Source: Antennarius striatus
Taxonomy: Eukaryota > Chordata > Actinopteri > Lophiiformes > Antennariidae
Direction of reading: 5' to 3'
DNA: 64,000 bases
NCBI RefSeq assembly: GCF_040054535.1
Contig: NC_090783.1
Coordinates: 2,371,001-2,435,000 of the forward strand
The translations under genes and the position numbers were made by a program. Positions 26,856 to 41,810 of the stretch are shown here, piece after piece. Below the pieces are notes generated by a model. It was given only the letters and a program-made list of their open reading frames with translations, ran no database searches and was not told where the DNA came from. Each line of letters begins with the position of its first letter. Positions within the stretch are counted from its first letter, which is position 1.

Positions 26856-27278
26856 CACACACAATTGTTTCCAATTCAAGCGTTCTGCAAAATGTTTACT
26901 TCTATCAGAAGCAGATAAACATGAGAGAGATCTTGATCTTACCTTCAGTGAAAAGCAAATTCCAGTTATTGATTACAGATCATTATCGGATACTGTATTG
27001 ACGCTGAACATGTAGAAGAAGCAGGCAGATAATGACCGGAGGTCTGCGCCAACAAAATAAATAAAAAGGAAAATAAATGAATAGCGGAGACAGTGATAAA
27101 GTTGCCCCCGAATCTCTCCCAGTCGGTGTAAACGCACTGTGTGCGCTTTAATCCGGGATTTGCGGCGTCCAGAAGCTCTTTTTGCGGGTTCCAGCTCTTC
27201 TTTGACGCTCCTGCCGACGCACCGAGTCCATCTGACACTGCAGGACGCAGAGGAGCGAAGTCAGAGAGAGCAGCTGCT

Positions 27279-27380
<102 letters not shown>

Positions 27381-30300
27381 CACGCGCGCACACACACACG
27401 CATTGGAACCATCAGATCAATCATAAAGTCACTTTCTTTCCAAAGAAACCCAAAGACGGATGACTCTCCTGGTCAAAATCGGGACGAACCGAATGATTTC
27501 TCTCCTCCTCTGACTGATTATCGGATCCTAATTGCTTATCGATTTGTATCTTATTGTCTCTTCATTGTTTTGACAGACACGGCAATTTCTGACAGGATCA
27601 ATCAATATACATCCGTTATTACAGTATCAGGTTACAGCCATCATTCATGTGGAAGCAAATAATTCAATTCAAGTCCCATTTTTTTTTCTTCAGGTTAATT
27701 GAAAAAAACAGGTTATAATTGACGTAAAACCTGTTCAGAACGTTACTATAAAAAACAATCTGTCGCCTTAGGGAGTGAAACACATTTTACGGTGATGTTT
27801 GTTGGGTTTGAAAACAGGATTTACTGTTGTGGGCAGTTACCAGCTGGAAAATCTAAATGCATACCCCCCTCAGACGTTAAAAATCCATGATGACATCACC
27901 AGTCTGATCTGGATCTAAGTCCTGCTCCAGATCCAGTGATCCAGGATGATGAAATGTGACCAGGCTGCAGCAGTAATCCTCCTCCTCATGGATCGGTGCG
28001 GCCCGAGGATCACCCACGAAGACAGCCTCGATTCACTGAGGAGCTCAAACGTCTTCCTGTTAGAATAAAAAGACCCTCTTCCAGGTCGTGACCCGGCCCG
28101 GCGGCGAGGCCGTCCCCCTCGTGCCGCATCAGTGTGAGGTCATCGGATCTGAAATCGATCATCTCAGATCATCTAAACGTTCAGACTCATTACCTCCACC
28201 TGTCTCTGAGGCGGATCTGTCCATCCTGATTCTGGGTCATTAGACATGTCGGGCCAGGGGGGGGGGGGGGCATGACCTCGCCCCATAAAGCTGGACTACA
28301 ACCTGACTGCTCCGCCTCCAGGGAGCTAATAACACGACCCCAGTCACCCCCCCATCCACCAGACCAGTCCAAGAACATTCACTGTGAATTAAACCAGGTC
28401 TGTGCATTTATCAGTCACTTCAATTGAATGAAAATTTGAATTAAAACATTTAATTAAAGGTCAATTAATCAAATGGCGTTGAAGAACTGCTCAGTTATTA
28501 ACCCCGTTGGCTGCAGCGGCTGAACGAAAGCGTGGTTTCTTATTCGGATGAGATAGGAGAAGAAAAAAAAAAAAGATTTTATTTTAATTAGTTTGAAAAG
28601 TTAAATTAACATGATATTGATCTGGACCCCCTGAGCCTCAGCCAGGTATCAGCGAATGAATAATTCTTTATCATAAAGGTTTTTTTTTTTTTTATCACAT
28701 CAGACTGAAATTATTTATTCGCTTCCCGCTGATGTTTTCCAACGGGCGTCAGGTCGACAGGATGTGTCCATTTATAAACACCGAGTTTGTGGCTGACGGC
28801 GAAATCCACTTCTCACGTTTTTAATGTGGCTGAAAAGCAAACATCACATTTACTAAAATTAGCAACGCTTTTTAAAAACGGCATTTATGACAAGATGAAA
28901 AAGTCTAAAAGAAGCAGATTCCGACAAAATCTGTTCCAACGTCATAGAAAAAGAACCTTCTGACGTGATTTTTCAAGTCTGCTCATTTCATAATATTTTA
29001 GTTAACCACTAAAAATAGACAGCGAGAGAGAAACCTACTCTGCAATATTGATGACTAGGGCTATAGTTGGTGTTAAACTCATGATTCAGCTCTTGAAATG
29101 TATAATTTAAGAACATTTTAAGGCCTGAATCATTCATATCTTTATTTCCATACTCCCATGTTCAATCTCGGATCCGTATACAAGACGGAAATGGGCTGGA
29201 TTAACATTTTATAATTTGTTTATGCAAAGTTTGGTTTTTTTTTTATCCCATTTGTGTCGTTTCTGCTTTAAACTAGCAGAAAAAAAAGTTGATGCTAATC
29301 TCTCTTTTATTTTTTAATTTTTTATTTTTTTCAGGGAGGGATTGTAAAGGATTTGTAAACCTCCAGTTGATGAATAGAAAATTACAATCATGAATGCAAT
29401 CTGGTAAATAAGCTGCAGAGAGTTTGTTGGTTTTTCCAGGCGCCGCTGATGACGGCTGTTTGCTGGCGTGGCGTTCAGAGACTCTGTCCGTGTGTTTCAG
29501 CCTGAAAAGGGCAGCGAAAGGGCAGCGACACACACCTGGATGCTCCGCCGTGACACGCATCACCGTAATCCGGGATCACGCCTCAGCGTGGGCGAGGTCA
29601 CGCCAACACGTTTGGGTTACTCATACTCCTCCAGCTGCCCTCATGTCTTCTTCACTACATCCTTCGTCTTCATCCTCACCATCAGAGTCTCACCTTGGCT
29701 GTTCTTCATTCTAGATGTAAAGTCATCCAAACTCCGGATGAAAAGTGCTGCTTCCCGTCTAAGTTCAGGACATAAATCCTGGGTTTATTGCTGTAATATT
29801 TAAAAATTTGACACCGACTCGGCTCAGCTTTGAGATAGGATGTGTATTCTTTTCCGATTTCTACCCTTAAGTCTTTATGGTTTGCTTGTTTCACCCATAA
29901 AATGACATTTTAAACATTCAGCAGCTGCCGCTCCCTAAATAACCGTCACTTTCTTCACTCAGCACTTTTCACCGAAATTGCTGTAAACAAAAGAAACGCA
30001 CTTCTTATCAAAAAGTCATTTTCCACAAATAAGTTTAATATTTCTTTCCCACTGACTTTAAATGCAGCGCCACAAGGAACTTATTCATTTTAACCCTCTT
30101 AAATTAGACTGACACCTCCTCTCTGCAGTGTATTCCCTAAACTATGGACGCTTCACTTCCTGCTGATGATCGGAATCTTCTGCTTTCATTTTAAATGTAC
30201 GCAGTCTGTTTCTAGGTGCGGCCTATAGTTTAGGATTCAGAGTTTGTTCCCATATTTCCCAAAGGACAGCAGCCGAGCAACGCCAGAGAGAACAGATGCG

Positions 30301-32756
30301 AATGAGCCAGCGTCGTATTGTTCTGCATATAAAAGCATATAATGAGAAGTGAAGACTCATTTCATCCAGGAGTGAGTCAACAGTAAAAAAAAAAATGAGA
30401 AAAGAAAGGACGAGTGCAACTGATTAAAATCTCATCCAGACCTTCCTTTCATGCAGATCAGATTATTTCAAGGTTTGGCCGCGGGAGTCCTGATTAAAAA
30501 AAAAAAAAAACAAGACATGCAAAAAAACATTCAAACAAATCCAAAAGTCAGAACTGAATTCAAAGTCACCTTAACTTGATTATAAATCTCTCTGTTGCCA
30601 TGGGAAACCACCTCACCTGGAATAATCTCTGACCTGGGATTAGACGCCTTGATCCTGTTTTTATTTACCTGCATGGTGAATTTGATTCGCTATAAAGATG
30701 CTAGAATTACGGGACAATGTCCTTTAACTTTATCACCATTAGCTTCTTTCATCCCAGCGTTCTCTTGTTTTCTTTGCCTGAATGTGGACTTTTTTACTGT
30801 TTTCTTACTGTTTTATGATCCTGTAAAAGGCGCCGCGACGTCTTGTTAGATGAAACATGCATTGATAAAATCGCCTTTTATTGCCTCGCTTTGGGGCCTA
30901 ATGAATCCTCACTTGGTGGATGTTCAGAGACGACACCGATCCGGGATTTACGGCCTTACAGCCGCAGCACCGACATCATAAACGCCGTCTGAATGCATGC
31001 TATATATATATATATAGTACAGTTAAGCTTACAGGTGAATCTTTGGTCCTGGCTTGTTTTTATCCTGTTTATGCCACAGAGGTGATGCCGGGTTTTTAAA
31101 TAATTCACGTTTTGATCCATGCATGTAAATGTGAGGTGGTTTATTTAATGCTTTTCCAGCAGGAGGAAGAGAAAACGCAAACACAGACGGTGTTAGACGG
31201 ATAAATGTGGATTCAGCTTTAAAAGGGAAAGTCCTGCTGTAAGCAGCATCCATCACTGCCGCCGCGTTCGTCCTCTCACAGGATGAAACAAGCTCACTTG
31301 ATTGCCTCAGTCAATAAAATCCACCCTGACGGGGTGGAAGCTCTAGGAGATGGTTAATTTAAAGGGATGCAGATTCCAGGTCCGTATAGATGGATGGGTG
31401 TCGTGGAGGAAACAGAAAGAGGAAAGGGGGCGACGTCGTCTTGACCTTTGAATTCAGATCAAATGGCTTCCTGTGAGGAGACACACAGGAAAGAAGAAGA
31501 AGAGAGCATCCATGCAGGTAGAAACGTCTCCTCAATCACAGGTGAGGCCGGATAATCGCTGGATCAACAGCTCAATGATTACGTTTCGCATCTCATCGCA
31601 TGACAAACACCTCCATCAGGCCTCCGCTGGCGACACGACAAGAAGCTGTTGATGCTGTTGTTGTTGTTGTTATTGTTTATTCCACAGCCTTGTGATTAAA
31701 AAGTAGATTTAACGAGTCTTAATTCATTTATTTTTTTAACCATGAAAGTTTCAGGGTCCATTTCGAAGCTGTTTCATTAAAGGAGCTTCCAGCTGCTTTT
31801 TTAAAGATATTTGGATTCATTCTTACTCTTTCGATCCTTTTTTTTTTCTATTAAATCCAATTACTTCATTGCCACTTTGTTTTCTTCACTTCTTTTTCTG
31901 ACTCAATTATCACATTCCTGTCTTCTTCTTCTTCTTCTTCTTCTTGTTTTGTTTTGAGCATTCCATCCTCATTTTGTGTCCTTGGACGTCAAAAATCTTT
32001 TTGTCAGCTTTGATTCTGTTATGTGAGTTCTAGTTGACGCTACAAAAAAGAAGTGCAAATTGTTTTATAACACAACCAAATCAAACCCCTTGTGTTTCTC
32101 TATATATATAGCAGACACTGAACACGCAGGGAGACTTTGTATTTTAATTATGGTCTTCTTCTTTTTTTCCTCTGTAGCTGACAGGTCGATTAATCCCTGA
32201 CACGAAGACCCGGGTCACCAGCTAAGTGTTCTTTCTCTCTCTCTCTCTTTTTTTTTCTCGTCATCACATTCTTAGTTGTTCTTCCTTTGGCGACGAGACC
32301 TGATTATCATAAATCATTAGTGGTGGTAATGCTGGGATCCCTGCTGAAGGCACATATGAATCATACACACACACACACACACACACACAGACACACACAT
32401 ACACACACACACATGCCCGAGCGCATGCACAAAGTATGATCTAATTTCTGTGATTAATTGAATCTGTGGAAGTGTTTAATGAACCATTTAAGTCATTAAG
32501 ATGTGCATACAGGGACAATCAATTTCCTGAGACACACACACACACACACATACACACATACACACACACACACACCGCCCAGCATGCACACACTCGTATA
32601 AAGAGTGCGTGTCGTCCTCGCCCTCCTTCTCATGATGTTTCTCTTACTAACTGCCTCGCGGTGACCTTTCGCCGCCGCCTCTGGACCTTCTCAGGCCGAC
32701 GGGTGATGTGGTGAAGAGAGACGAGGCAGACAAACTGTATGGGGGGGGTGAGTCTG

Positions 32757-32801
<45 letters not shown>

Positions 32802-32812
32802 TATCATTATCG
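32757..32812 (+). repeat. (ATC)n trinucleotide array
   Basis: About fifteen atc units with minor interruptions at the right end (attatcattatcgtcatc). The poly-Ser and poly-Asp frames are artefacts. Confidence 0.9.
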
Positions 32813-35792
32813 TCATCAGGAGCACGGCCAAAATCTGGACTCCCATCACCTTTCATGGCCTCGTTAAGGAAGCAATCTGGATGTATCTGGATTAAATTCT
32901 AGGATTTATGATATTTTTCCCCCCACAGAGGCTGCAGGTGTGAAGGTCAAAGGTCACGTTGTTCTATTTTGCAAATGCGCTCTCTTATCCGGAGGATAAA
33001 TGGCTCCTTTGTGCATCAGTGCTTGTTTTACAATGAGGGTCAGACGTAAAATATTTAAAGGAAAAACAAACCAGAAGGAAACGAGACGGGAATAACTGAT
33101 CAAGAAAGAAAAAACTTCGTCCGTCACGGGTTGTTTTCAGAGCTCCCATCTGATTGGTTGAGAGCGCCGACGGGTCCGTGGCGAGAAATTCCAAATTGAA
33201 GCTGATTGATGTTTCAGCGAGGCGTTGATTCCCTGGGAATGCGGCACCAAAGAAACGCAAGGCTGCGCATTTTAACTCCGCTCAAGTGGAGACACACGGA
33301 TCGCCCCCCCACCTCAAAGAAAACCTCTCGCTCATCTTGTGCAAATCAGCTGGAATTAATTTACCGCACAAACCAGCGCAGCGCTTCCGCGTTTTGACGC
33401 AGCGTTCGTGCGCTGATTGCGCGTAAAAGGAGCGGAACTGGTCCAGGCGTCATAATTACGCATTCCCCCAAAACGCACAATTTTCTATTTTACACTCGAT
33501 TTTTCAGTCCACCTTGTCGTGTTTCACCTGATGAACAGCCTCTTCCTCTCCTGCATGAATCCAATTACCGACAGAGACACCTTGCAAGTGTTCTTAATCA
33601 TTGGTCGTTGCGTGCGTCCATCTGTGCGTGAGACCGAGGGTGTTTCCAGGGGAAACGGATCGTGCGCGCTCGTCAAACGAGCCTGGAGCGACCCCCCCAC
33701 CCCGACCCCCACCCCCCACTCCCAAGTCTCTGCTTTGCATAATTTTTCTTTTTAACTCACCGTCGTTCCTGCTTTCATTCTTCCTGTGCGTGTTCAGAGC
33801 CAAATACGCAGCGGGGACGACCGCGCCTCGCCCTAATTGGACTGTACGGGCTGACGCGTTCATGTTTAAATCATTCCTCCTCTGGATTTGACGTGAGGAA
33901 CTCTGACCTGACAGCGAGTGTCGTCAGCGCTTCAAGAAGAGAAGATGTGATGAACGTGAGATGACAGGTTTGCTCATATCAGACCCCAAACCAGGGGTTT
34001 GGTGCAAACAAACGCGAAGGAGTGACCCTGGACGCTGCGCGTCAAGACCTGCGCCCTCATTGTGGCAACCTGGTCATCCCTCAGTTCGGCCTTACCCCCC
34101 CCCCCCCCCCCCATCCTCCCTCAGGCAGCAGCGGCTTAAAATATACCTGCAAAAAGGAAATCCCTTGAAGCAAACTTCTCCTTCCTCCAACTTCATCTTC
34201 TCGCAATCAGATCTGACTTGAGTCGTGGCTCAGACGCGCCATGTGGGCTGAAGTTTGTGACGTGGACGGATGAGAAAATATCGAACAGATTAAAAGTGAT
34301 GAATGGAGGTTTTGTTTCATGCAGCAGTTTGTCCTCAGCTGGCACAGACTCATCCAATAACGACTCTGTTGTTGTTTTTTTATAATAACAAGGTTAAAAT
34401 CAAACTGTTTTCATTGATCAGATGTGTCGGATCACTTGTCTCACAGGAATCGATGCCGTCCTTCAGCGTGGATTCCTGCTTTCACATCGATGTTTCACAG
34501 ACAGCTTGTCGATTTTTGGAGATTTGGGCAAAACATTTTTTTTTAAAAACACGACTTTCCAGAATAAAAGTTTGCGGTTTTTTTGTTTGTTTGTTTTTTG
34601 CCACCGGTCAGTAACTACATTTATCTCGCATTAAATATGTATTTTATTCCTATCTTAGTGTTCTAAAAGAGAATAAAACTTTCAGTCTGTGACATGAGAA
34701 TCATGTTTTACTCTCTGCAATGCATAACATGTTGTGGAGGGGGGGGGGGGGGTAAGTAAATCAAACTGGATTATACATCATGTTCTGATGTTAGAGAGAA
34801 TATATGAATACATAAACCTGCAGATTTATTTTTTTTAAAATCAAATGAGACTCAGACAAATATCACGCATCCTTCCACGTGCATTTCTACCTCCCATTAT
34901 GGGGTGCCAAAATGACTTTACTATGGAAATACCAGAAATGGTTCTCATCCTGTCCGTGGAAGTGCGTAAATGAGGGCTGGTGCGTAAAAGGCGCGCAGTT
35001 TCTGGAAGAACTCCTGACACAAACAACCAGGGGGCGCACTTAAAGGAGAAAGGATGGAGGGAGAGAGAGGGGTGGAGATGCGCGTGCACGTGAATGGAGA
35101 AGGGGGGGTAGGCAGATTAGGCTAGCAGTGCCAGCGTGGATTCACCCCCCCACTCCCCTCCCCGTGGTGTGGATTTATCACTTGAGAGACTCTTTTTGCG
35201 CGTCTGGAAGTCATTGAGTTCATTGGTGAGCAAATCATAGCAGGTGCACGCGCACACAGGCGCGCACACTCATGCGTAAAAGCGTTATTAGCGCACTGAA
35301 AGAGGCTGCAGCGCCATCTACCGGACAGAGACGCAAACTTGGACTTGAAAATGTCCTTTTAAAGATTTATGGGTCCAGCTGGAATGGCTTTAAGTAAAGT
35401 ACAAGGAGTGTGTGTGGCTGGCAGTGAGTGTGGATCAGCGTGAGGGCGACGTGTTCTTACACCGTGGACAGTAATGTAACACGACTGTATGGTATGCATG
35501 AGCAGCTCTCCAGCTCCGGCCTGACTGGAGAAGCCCTCCATCAAACACAAGCACTCAGAGGATTACAGCTAATGGTCTGAACTTGTGCGTTAGCAGGGAT
35601 TAGTGCGATCTGACCAGAGATCAGCCGCTTGATGCTTGAAGGCGTCTTTTGATTGGCCTCCGCTGAGTCCTCCTGACACGCTGGAGTCCTGAGGAGAATC
35701 ACATCCAGTTGGAAGCTTGTCTTCTAACACAAAAAAAAAGTGAGCTTAATATATACAATCTTACGCCTGCAAACACACACACATACATACAT

Positions 35793-35831
<39 letters not shown>

Positions 35832-36096
35832 CAGTATTTGCAACCATGCACAGAATGCTAAAACAGGGATTCCATGATGTCCCTCGAGTTGTTTGCTTAT
35901 CAATGTCAGTGGAAAGTGTTGCACTATAAGGGCGTGTGTGTGTGTGCGTGTGTGTGCATGTGTGTGCATGCGTGTGTGTGTGTGTGTGTGTGTCTGTGTA
36001 TGTGTGTGTGTGTGTGCACGCTTTAAAGGAATCACTTATCTTTGATTTTATTTGGGCTCTCTAGAATAGTACCCATTAACCCTCCCCCTCTACTCA

Positions 36097-36098
<2 letters not shown>

Positions 36099-36192
<94 letters not shown>
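36099..36192 (+). repeat. (CA)n microsatellite
   Basis: Perfect CA tract of about 94 bases. Shorter CA and TG tracts lie just left of it at 35,799-35,826 and 35,935-36,018. Confidence 0.95.
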
Positions 36193-36194
<2 letters not shown>

Positions 36195-36884
36195 GACTCC
36201 CTCACGCTTTAGAGGACACGTCCTGCTCAGCATTCTTTTATTCCCGTCTCATTGTTTTACATTAAATAATAGTTCCTAGTGACTACAGCGTGTAAATATT
36301 CCTTTTTTAAAGACTCGCTCTCTCTCGATTAGCCTAGCTTAGCTAAATAAAGTTTTTTCTTTTGTATATTCACTCATTCATCCATTCACTCATTCATCCA
36401 TTCATTCACTCGTTCATTCAGACCTGCAGCGCTATTCATTGAATAATTAAAAGCAGGGCAGATTTCTTTTCTTTTTTAACAGAGAGCTGTTGAAGTCATC
36501 TGATGGAAATGCCTCCTGTTTCATTACACTTGCAAAAGAAAAATAACGTAATGCCCCCCCCCCACCCCCCATCATCTCCAGCGGCCCCACTGTTTATTAT
36601 AGGAAGCTGAATGGGGAACAAGGGAGTGAGTTCAGACGCCGGCCTCCAGCTCCAGATGGCTCTCTGGTGACGTCATGATGACAACAGGACTCCAGACCGG
36701 GGAGCGCCTCCAGCTCCGACCCCCCCCCCCCCACATCACCACCACCACCCCATCCCGACCCCCCTTCACGGATCACAATGTGATGCTTTTGTGCAGATTG
36801 CATCAGATGTTAACTTGACTTTAAAGGGGCTCGGAGGCAGTTTGGATAAACGGGTCTTACTGTTTCCAGCCGCTATGCTATGCA

Positions 36885-36935
36885 AAGCTAAGCTAAGCTA
36901 AACTAAGCTAAGCTAAGCTCAGCTAAGATAAGCTA
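36885..36935 (+). repeat. AGCTA-type pentanucleotide array
   Basis: Roughly ten tandem units of aagct/agcta with a few substitutions (aaact, ctcag, gataa). A degraded pentameric minisatellite. Confidence 0.85.
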
Positions 36936-37014
36936 AGTTTTTCTTCCAAGCTTCTTTGTTCTGCTTTTATTTTTCCATCATGAAAACTATGTGTTCTTTC
37001 TCCTGTTACTACCT

Positions 37015-37072
<58 letters not shown>

Positions 37073-37610
37073 TGTGTGTGTGTGTGCGTGTGTGTGTGTG
37101 GTCATGTCCATATCTGCAGGTGTCAGACTGATGCAACACGTCCGCGCCGCCGGCCCGTTAATGCCACCCCCTCTCCCCCCCCCGATAAGATACGACTCCC
37201 CCGGATGTCAGTGACACATCCACACAAACCCGAAGGCGTCGGCTCCTTTCATCCCCCCCAGGTCTGAAGCTTCATTATCGCTCGTGAGCCTCGTGCAAAA
37301 AGGACAGAGCTCTGATTGGTCCTTCCTCCCCCCACCTCAACATTAAAAGCGTTTGAGGCCTCAAAGACTTCAGTTTTTGTCTGTCCAATCAGACGTCAGC
37401 AAAATCAATAATAAATCTGCCATTTAGTCATTTAGCGTTGAATTGCAATATTTCGACCAATCGGACGTCCCTGTTGAAGCCAGGCTCCGCCTACTGCATT
37501 GGCCTGCAGATCTCTGTTTGTACTTGCATGATTTGTGAGGGGAGGCCCCCGAATCTAACGGCCTGATGGACTATAAATGTATATGACGGTTCCCATGCAG
37601 CCACATTTAA

Positions 37611-37611
<1 letters not shown>

Positions 37612-37703
<92 letters not shown>
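37612..37703 (+). repeat. (CA)n microsatellite
   Basis: Perfect CA tract of about 92 bases. Confidence 0.95.
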
Positions 37704-37705
<2 letters not shown>

Positions 37706-37985
37706 GCATCACTGGATTCACCTTCCGATCCCTTCCGATGACTTTTTCAGGACTCAAATGAGGGAAATTCTCACTTCAAAAAGTGATTTCAATCGATAGA
37801 ATAAATTTTTTTCTAAAATTCTGACGTGAAACCGGATCTGTTTCGACGGCGGTTCGGTCAGATTCACTTCCAGACGATGGCGGTGACGCCGTGACCGATC
37901 CGAGGCCCCGCGCTCAGACCAGAGGCTCCTCTTCATTGGTCATGGCTGAGGGTTGGATGCTTGGATTTCACAGAGCCTGTGGACG

Positions 37986-38120
<135 letters not shown>

Positions 38121-38464
38121 TCCGTGTAGGTTGAAGGAGGTCAGGGCACAAGGTGTGGATTTCAGGGACCAGGAAAGGAAAGGGGTCAGGGGTGAATTGG
38201 CAGGGGGAAGGAGGAACAAATCACAAATCACCCGCCGAGGAAGGACTTCTGGCGCCCCCGGGGTGAAGTGGTACCAAAAACAAATTCAGGAAAAACTTCT
38301 GATCTTAATTAAAATATTATCTAATTCTGTAAATATGGATTTTGGGTAGAATCTGAGTCCTGGGAAAGCCACAGTCAAACCTCCAGACTTCTTACTCATC
38401 TGTTTTCTTTTCATTCATTTGTCATTTTCCCTTCATGCACTTCGGTTTGTGTGTTTGTGTGTGT

Positions 38465-38498
<34 letters not shown>

Positions 38499-38945
38499 AT
38501 TAATCCAGACTAATTAGATCTCCTTTGGCTCCGAACCAAATGAAACAGCAGTCAATTTCCACTCCTCGTCCCGACATCGTTTATTTTACTTCAGCTTCGC
38601 TTGTGTCTATGTTGTACTCTGACACACACACACACACACACACACACAACACACACACTCTCGCAAAAAGATTTTAATAATCATGTCGTTCTCTGATATG
38701 CGAGGTGTAGGAAGCGAGGACCGTGATGAGCGATGAGAAAATCATCTCGGAGTTAATCTGGTGTCATGTGGAACACGGTGGGGTCATCAGTCTCTCCATC
38801 GCTGCGCTGATGAATGAATCAAACTCGTCATGGTAACGGCTCTCTCATCCTTTACAGTCACAGCTCCAACCTCGTCTTGTCCGGTCCAACATTGTGTGAA
38901 GAATCCCGAAAACCTCCTGAACACCTCCTCAAATACCTTCATATA

Positions 38946-39060
38946 AACCTGTAGGCAGCCGTGGCTCAAGGGGTCGTCCGCTGAAGCTCTGATGTCTCCA
39001 CACCCGACCCCCTGCTGTCCACATATCAGAAACAACCACGAGTTTCTCGTCATGGACGGG
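38946..39060 (+). repeat. Fish interspersed repeat with tRNA-like head
   Basis: Starts taggcagccgtggctcaagg, continues with a gtcgtccgctgaagc-type B-box-like segment and includes ccctgctgtccacat. It appears to be the same family as the reverse-oriented fragment at 13,715-13,806. The family assignment is from memory, and the copy is degraded. Confidence 0.5.
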
Positions 39061-39407
39061 TGAGAATGGGTTCAAACTACTTTGTCTGTAAAGGTGGAAA
39101 AGCGATATATATATATGTGCACTTTCAGTGGCGTAACAGGAGACGTTTTCCAGCAACAAGCGTGGAGAAGATGACAGAAATGACTAGAAAGCTCTCAGAC
39201 CAGTCCTTCGCTGAAGCGTGAGTACACAAAGACCGACAGGGTGGAGACAGCGGCGGACAAAGCATCACTAAAGAGACAACAAAGCAGTCATTAAATGCAT
39301 CATCCTGCGACACCCCTGAATCCAACATTTTACCCTGACCTACGCATTTTTGAGCGTCTGGCTTCCTGAAAATGTTCCTTTTTGTTTTGTGATTATGTCA
39401 GAGATGA

Positions 39408-39472
39408 TTACATACCTAAAAAAGGTATGTAAGTCAAAATTTGACCTTGACCTAGTTTTTTAAGGTCAAGGT
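39408..39472. repeat. Two adjacent small hairpins
   Basis: ttacatacct (39,408-39,417) pairs perfectly with 39,423-39,432 around 5 A residues. Then accttgacct (39,444-39,453) pairs perfectly with 39,463-39,472. Both are noncoding and lie within 65 bases. Confidence 0.8.
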
Positions 39473-40121
39473 TGTGACCTCATTTTAAATCGCGCACACT
39501 TTGGCTTTAAAGTGGGATGTAAAAATGTTTTAAAAAGTTGGTGCAGACCAAAACAGAGCTAAAAGAGAGTGAACACTAGATAAGATTTTATCAGGTGCAC
39601 AAGAAGGATGACCACTAAGGTAGGTCTGGATCCGCAGGAGGTCTGCTGAAGGTCTGTCGGCTGGTCGTTGGGCCCAAAGTGGACAAAATATAAGCAAATT
39701 GTGTTTTAAGTTGAGTTTATGTTGACTTTTATTAGATGCTAGATGCTGCTTTTGGAAACAGAGCGTCGTTGTCCAGCGTTTACACGGCACCAACTGGAAA
39801 TTTCACAATTCGTTGCCTCATTGCTGAACAAAGTGGAATCACAGATTATTGATTTTTATGGTCAGGCCTTCAAGCAGCAATTTCTCCCTCTTATCAATTT
39901 ATCTCTACCTCATATCATCTGTGTGTCAATTCATAAACACACACACACACACACACACACCGTGCAACACACACAAGGTAAGCAACCAAGTCATTACTGT
40001 ACCATCCGTGGAACCTTGTGATCACAGATCCTATACGCTTCATTTCACATATATCATACACTGTCTCCTCAGAGGCACCTTCGACCCCCCCCCATTCCCA
40101 ATATATACACACACATGTGAT

Positions 40122-40160
<39 letters not shown>

Positions 40161-40343
40161 GGTAGTGTGTGTAGTTGCAGTATCATTTAATTGCCTCACA
40201 TGGCTCCCAGTTAATCAGCTTTGTGTAAGCAGCTGCCAAGTCGTCCATGAAGATGTGTTCCTGGTCCAGATGAATCATATGATGATGGTGATTTTTTTTT
40301 TTTTCGCCGAGGAGATTATTTAGCTGAGAGTGTGTTATAGTTA

Positions 40344-40355
40344 TCCTCATCATCG

Positions 40356-40405
<50 letters not shown>

Positions 40406-40422
40406 GTGATCATCGTCATCAT
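40344..40422 (+). repeat. (CAT)n trinucleotide array
   Basis: About twenty or more cat/atc units with a few cgt interruptions, giving artefactual poly-Met and poly-Ser frames. Confidence 0.9.
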
Positions 40423-40480
40423 CATAGTAATCGATGATGTTGAATTTGAATACCGCTGACAGGCTTCTTTGCTACGATTC

Positions 40481-40745
<265 letters not shown>

Positions 40746-40855
40746 CTCCATTAACATGAATGTGTGGTCCTCTTCTCCAAAACGGAGGGAAGTATTTTAA
40801 GGAGAAACACATGACTGTACAATCCTGGTTAAGATGACAAGACCTCTTGTTGTAG

Positions 40856-40859
<4 letters not shown>

Positions 40860-40923
<64 letters not shown>
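40860..40923 (+). repeat. (CA)n microsatellite
   Basis: Perfect CA tract of about 64 bases. Confidence 0.95.
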
Positions 40924-40928
<5 letters not shown>

Positions 40929-41353
40929 GAGGGAGAGGGGGGGTGTCTAAATTTTTCTTGTCTCTTTTTATTTATGAGGAAAAACAAACAGAAGGTTTCA
41001 AATTTGAAATCTGGACATATTTCACTCTCTATGGGCTTTTAATTGCGTTTCCGTCTCACAAACAGCTTTGGCACGACCTCCCCAGTCATCTGCATGGCCG
41101 TTCGACGCTTTGGAGTGGAAAGTACCCGCGATGGCAGCGACTCAGAGCGATGGCAGGGATACAGACGCGAGATGCAGTAATGAGCAAATGTCAGTGAACG
41201 GAGGGAATGAATGAAAGAGGAGGATTTATGGAGGCGGAGAAGGAGAGGAGTGAAACATGTTCTCATCCAGATTGTTCTCCATAAAAGATCTGCTTCTCAT
41301 TGCCTTGTCCTTGGCAACGACAAACAACCTCCTGTTAAATGTTAATCTTATTA

Positions 41354-41412
<59 letters not shown>

Positions 41413-41689
41413 GTGTGAAAAAGGCTTTTCCATCATGAATAAACCATGACTGATCCCAGACTGTTTGGCCCCATCTATGTTGTCTATTTCTATGACTTTG
41501 CCCAAAGACGACCGGGAGGCGTCGCAGAGGAAGAATAAAAACCAGTCTTCATCATCCACCGCTCGATCGATTAGCAATCGCTTTGAAGTGGTCACATGAC
41601 TGCATTTACAGAGCGCCTTCCGAATGTGACAGATCATACAGGTCCTTGTTGCCGAGGGCAACGTGGCAACGAGTGGAGTTCCCAAAATG

Positions 41690-41810
41690 TCACCCATCCA
41701 TCCATCCATCAATCCATCCTGGGAGCTGTGAGTCTGCTGGAGCAAAAGGCAGGGTACACTCCGGACGCATCGCCATCACATCATAGGGCCACACCTAGAT
41801 AGACAAGCCG
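41690..41810 (-). repeat. Common fish interspersed repeat, 3' part
   Basis: A ccatccatccatc tract is followed by gggagctgtgagtc, aggcagggtacactccgga and atagggccacac. This looks like the reverse complement of a widespread fish repeat whose forward form contains 'ctggcgac...gtaccccgcc'. The forward form is seen at 50,691-50,935. Confidence 0.5.

Noticed and set aside
29424-29803. Overlapping 96- and 111-codon frames near 29.5 kb
   Set aside because: No recognisable domain, splice signals or similarity. Low-complexity Ser stretches suggest chance frames.
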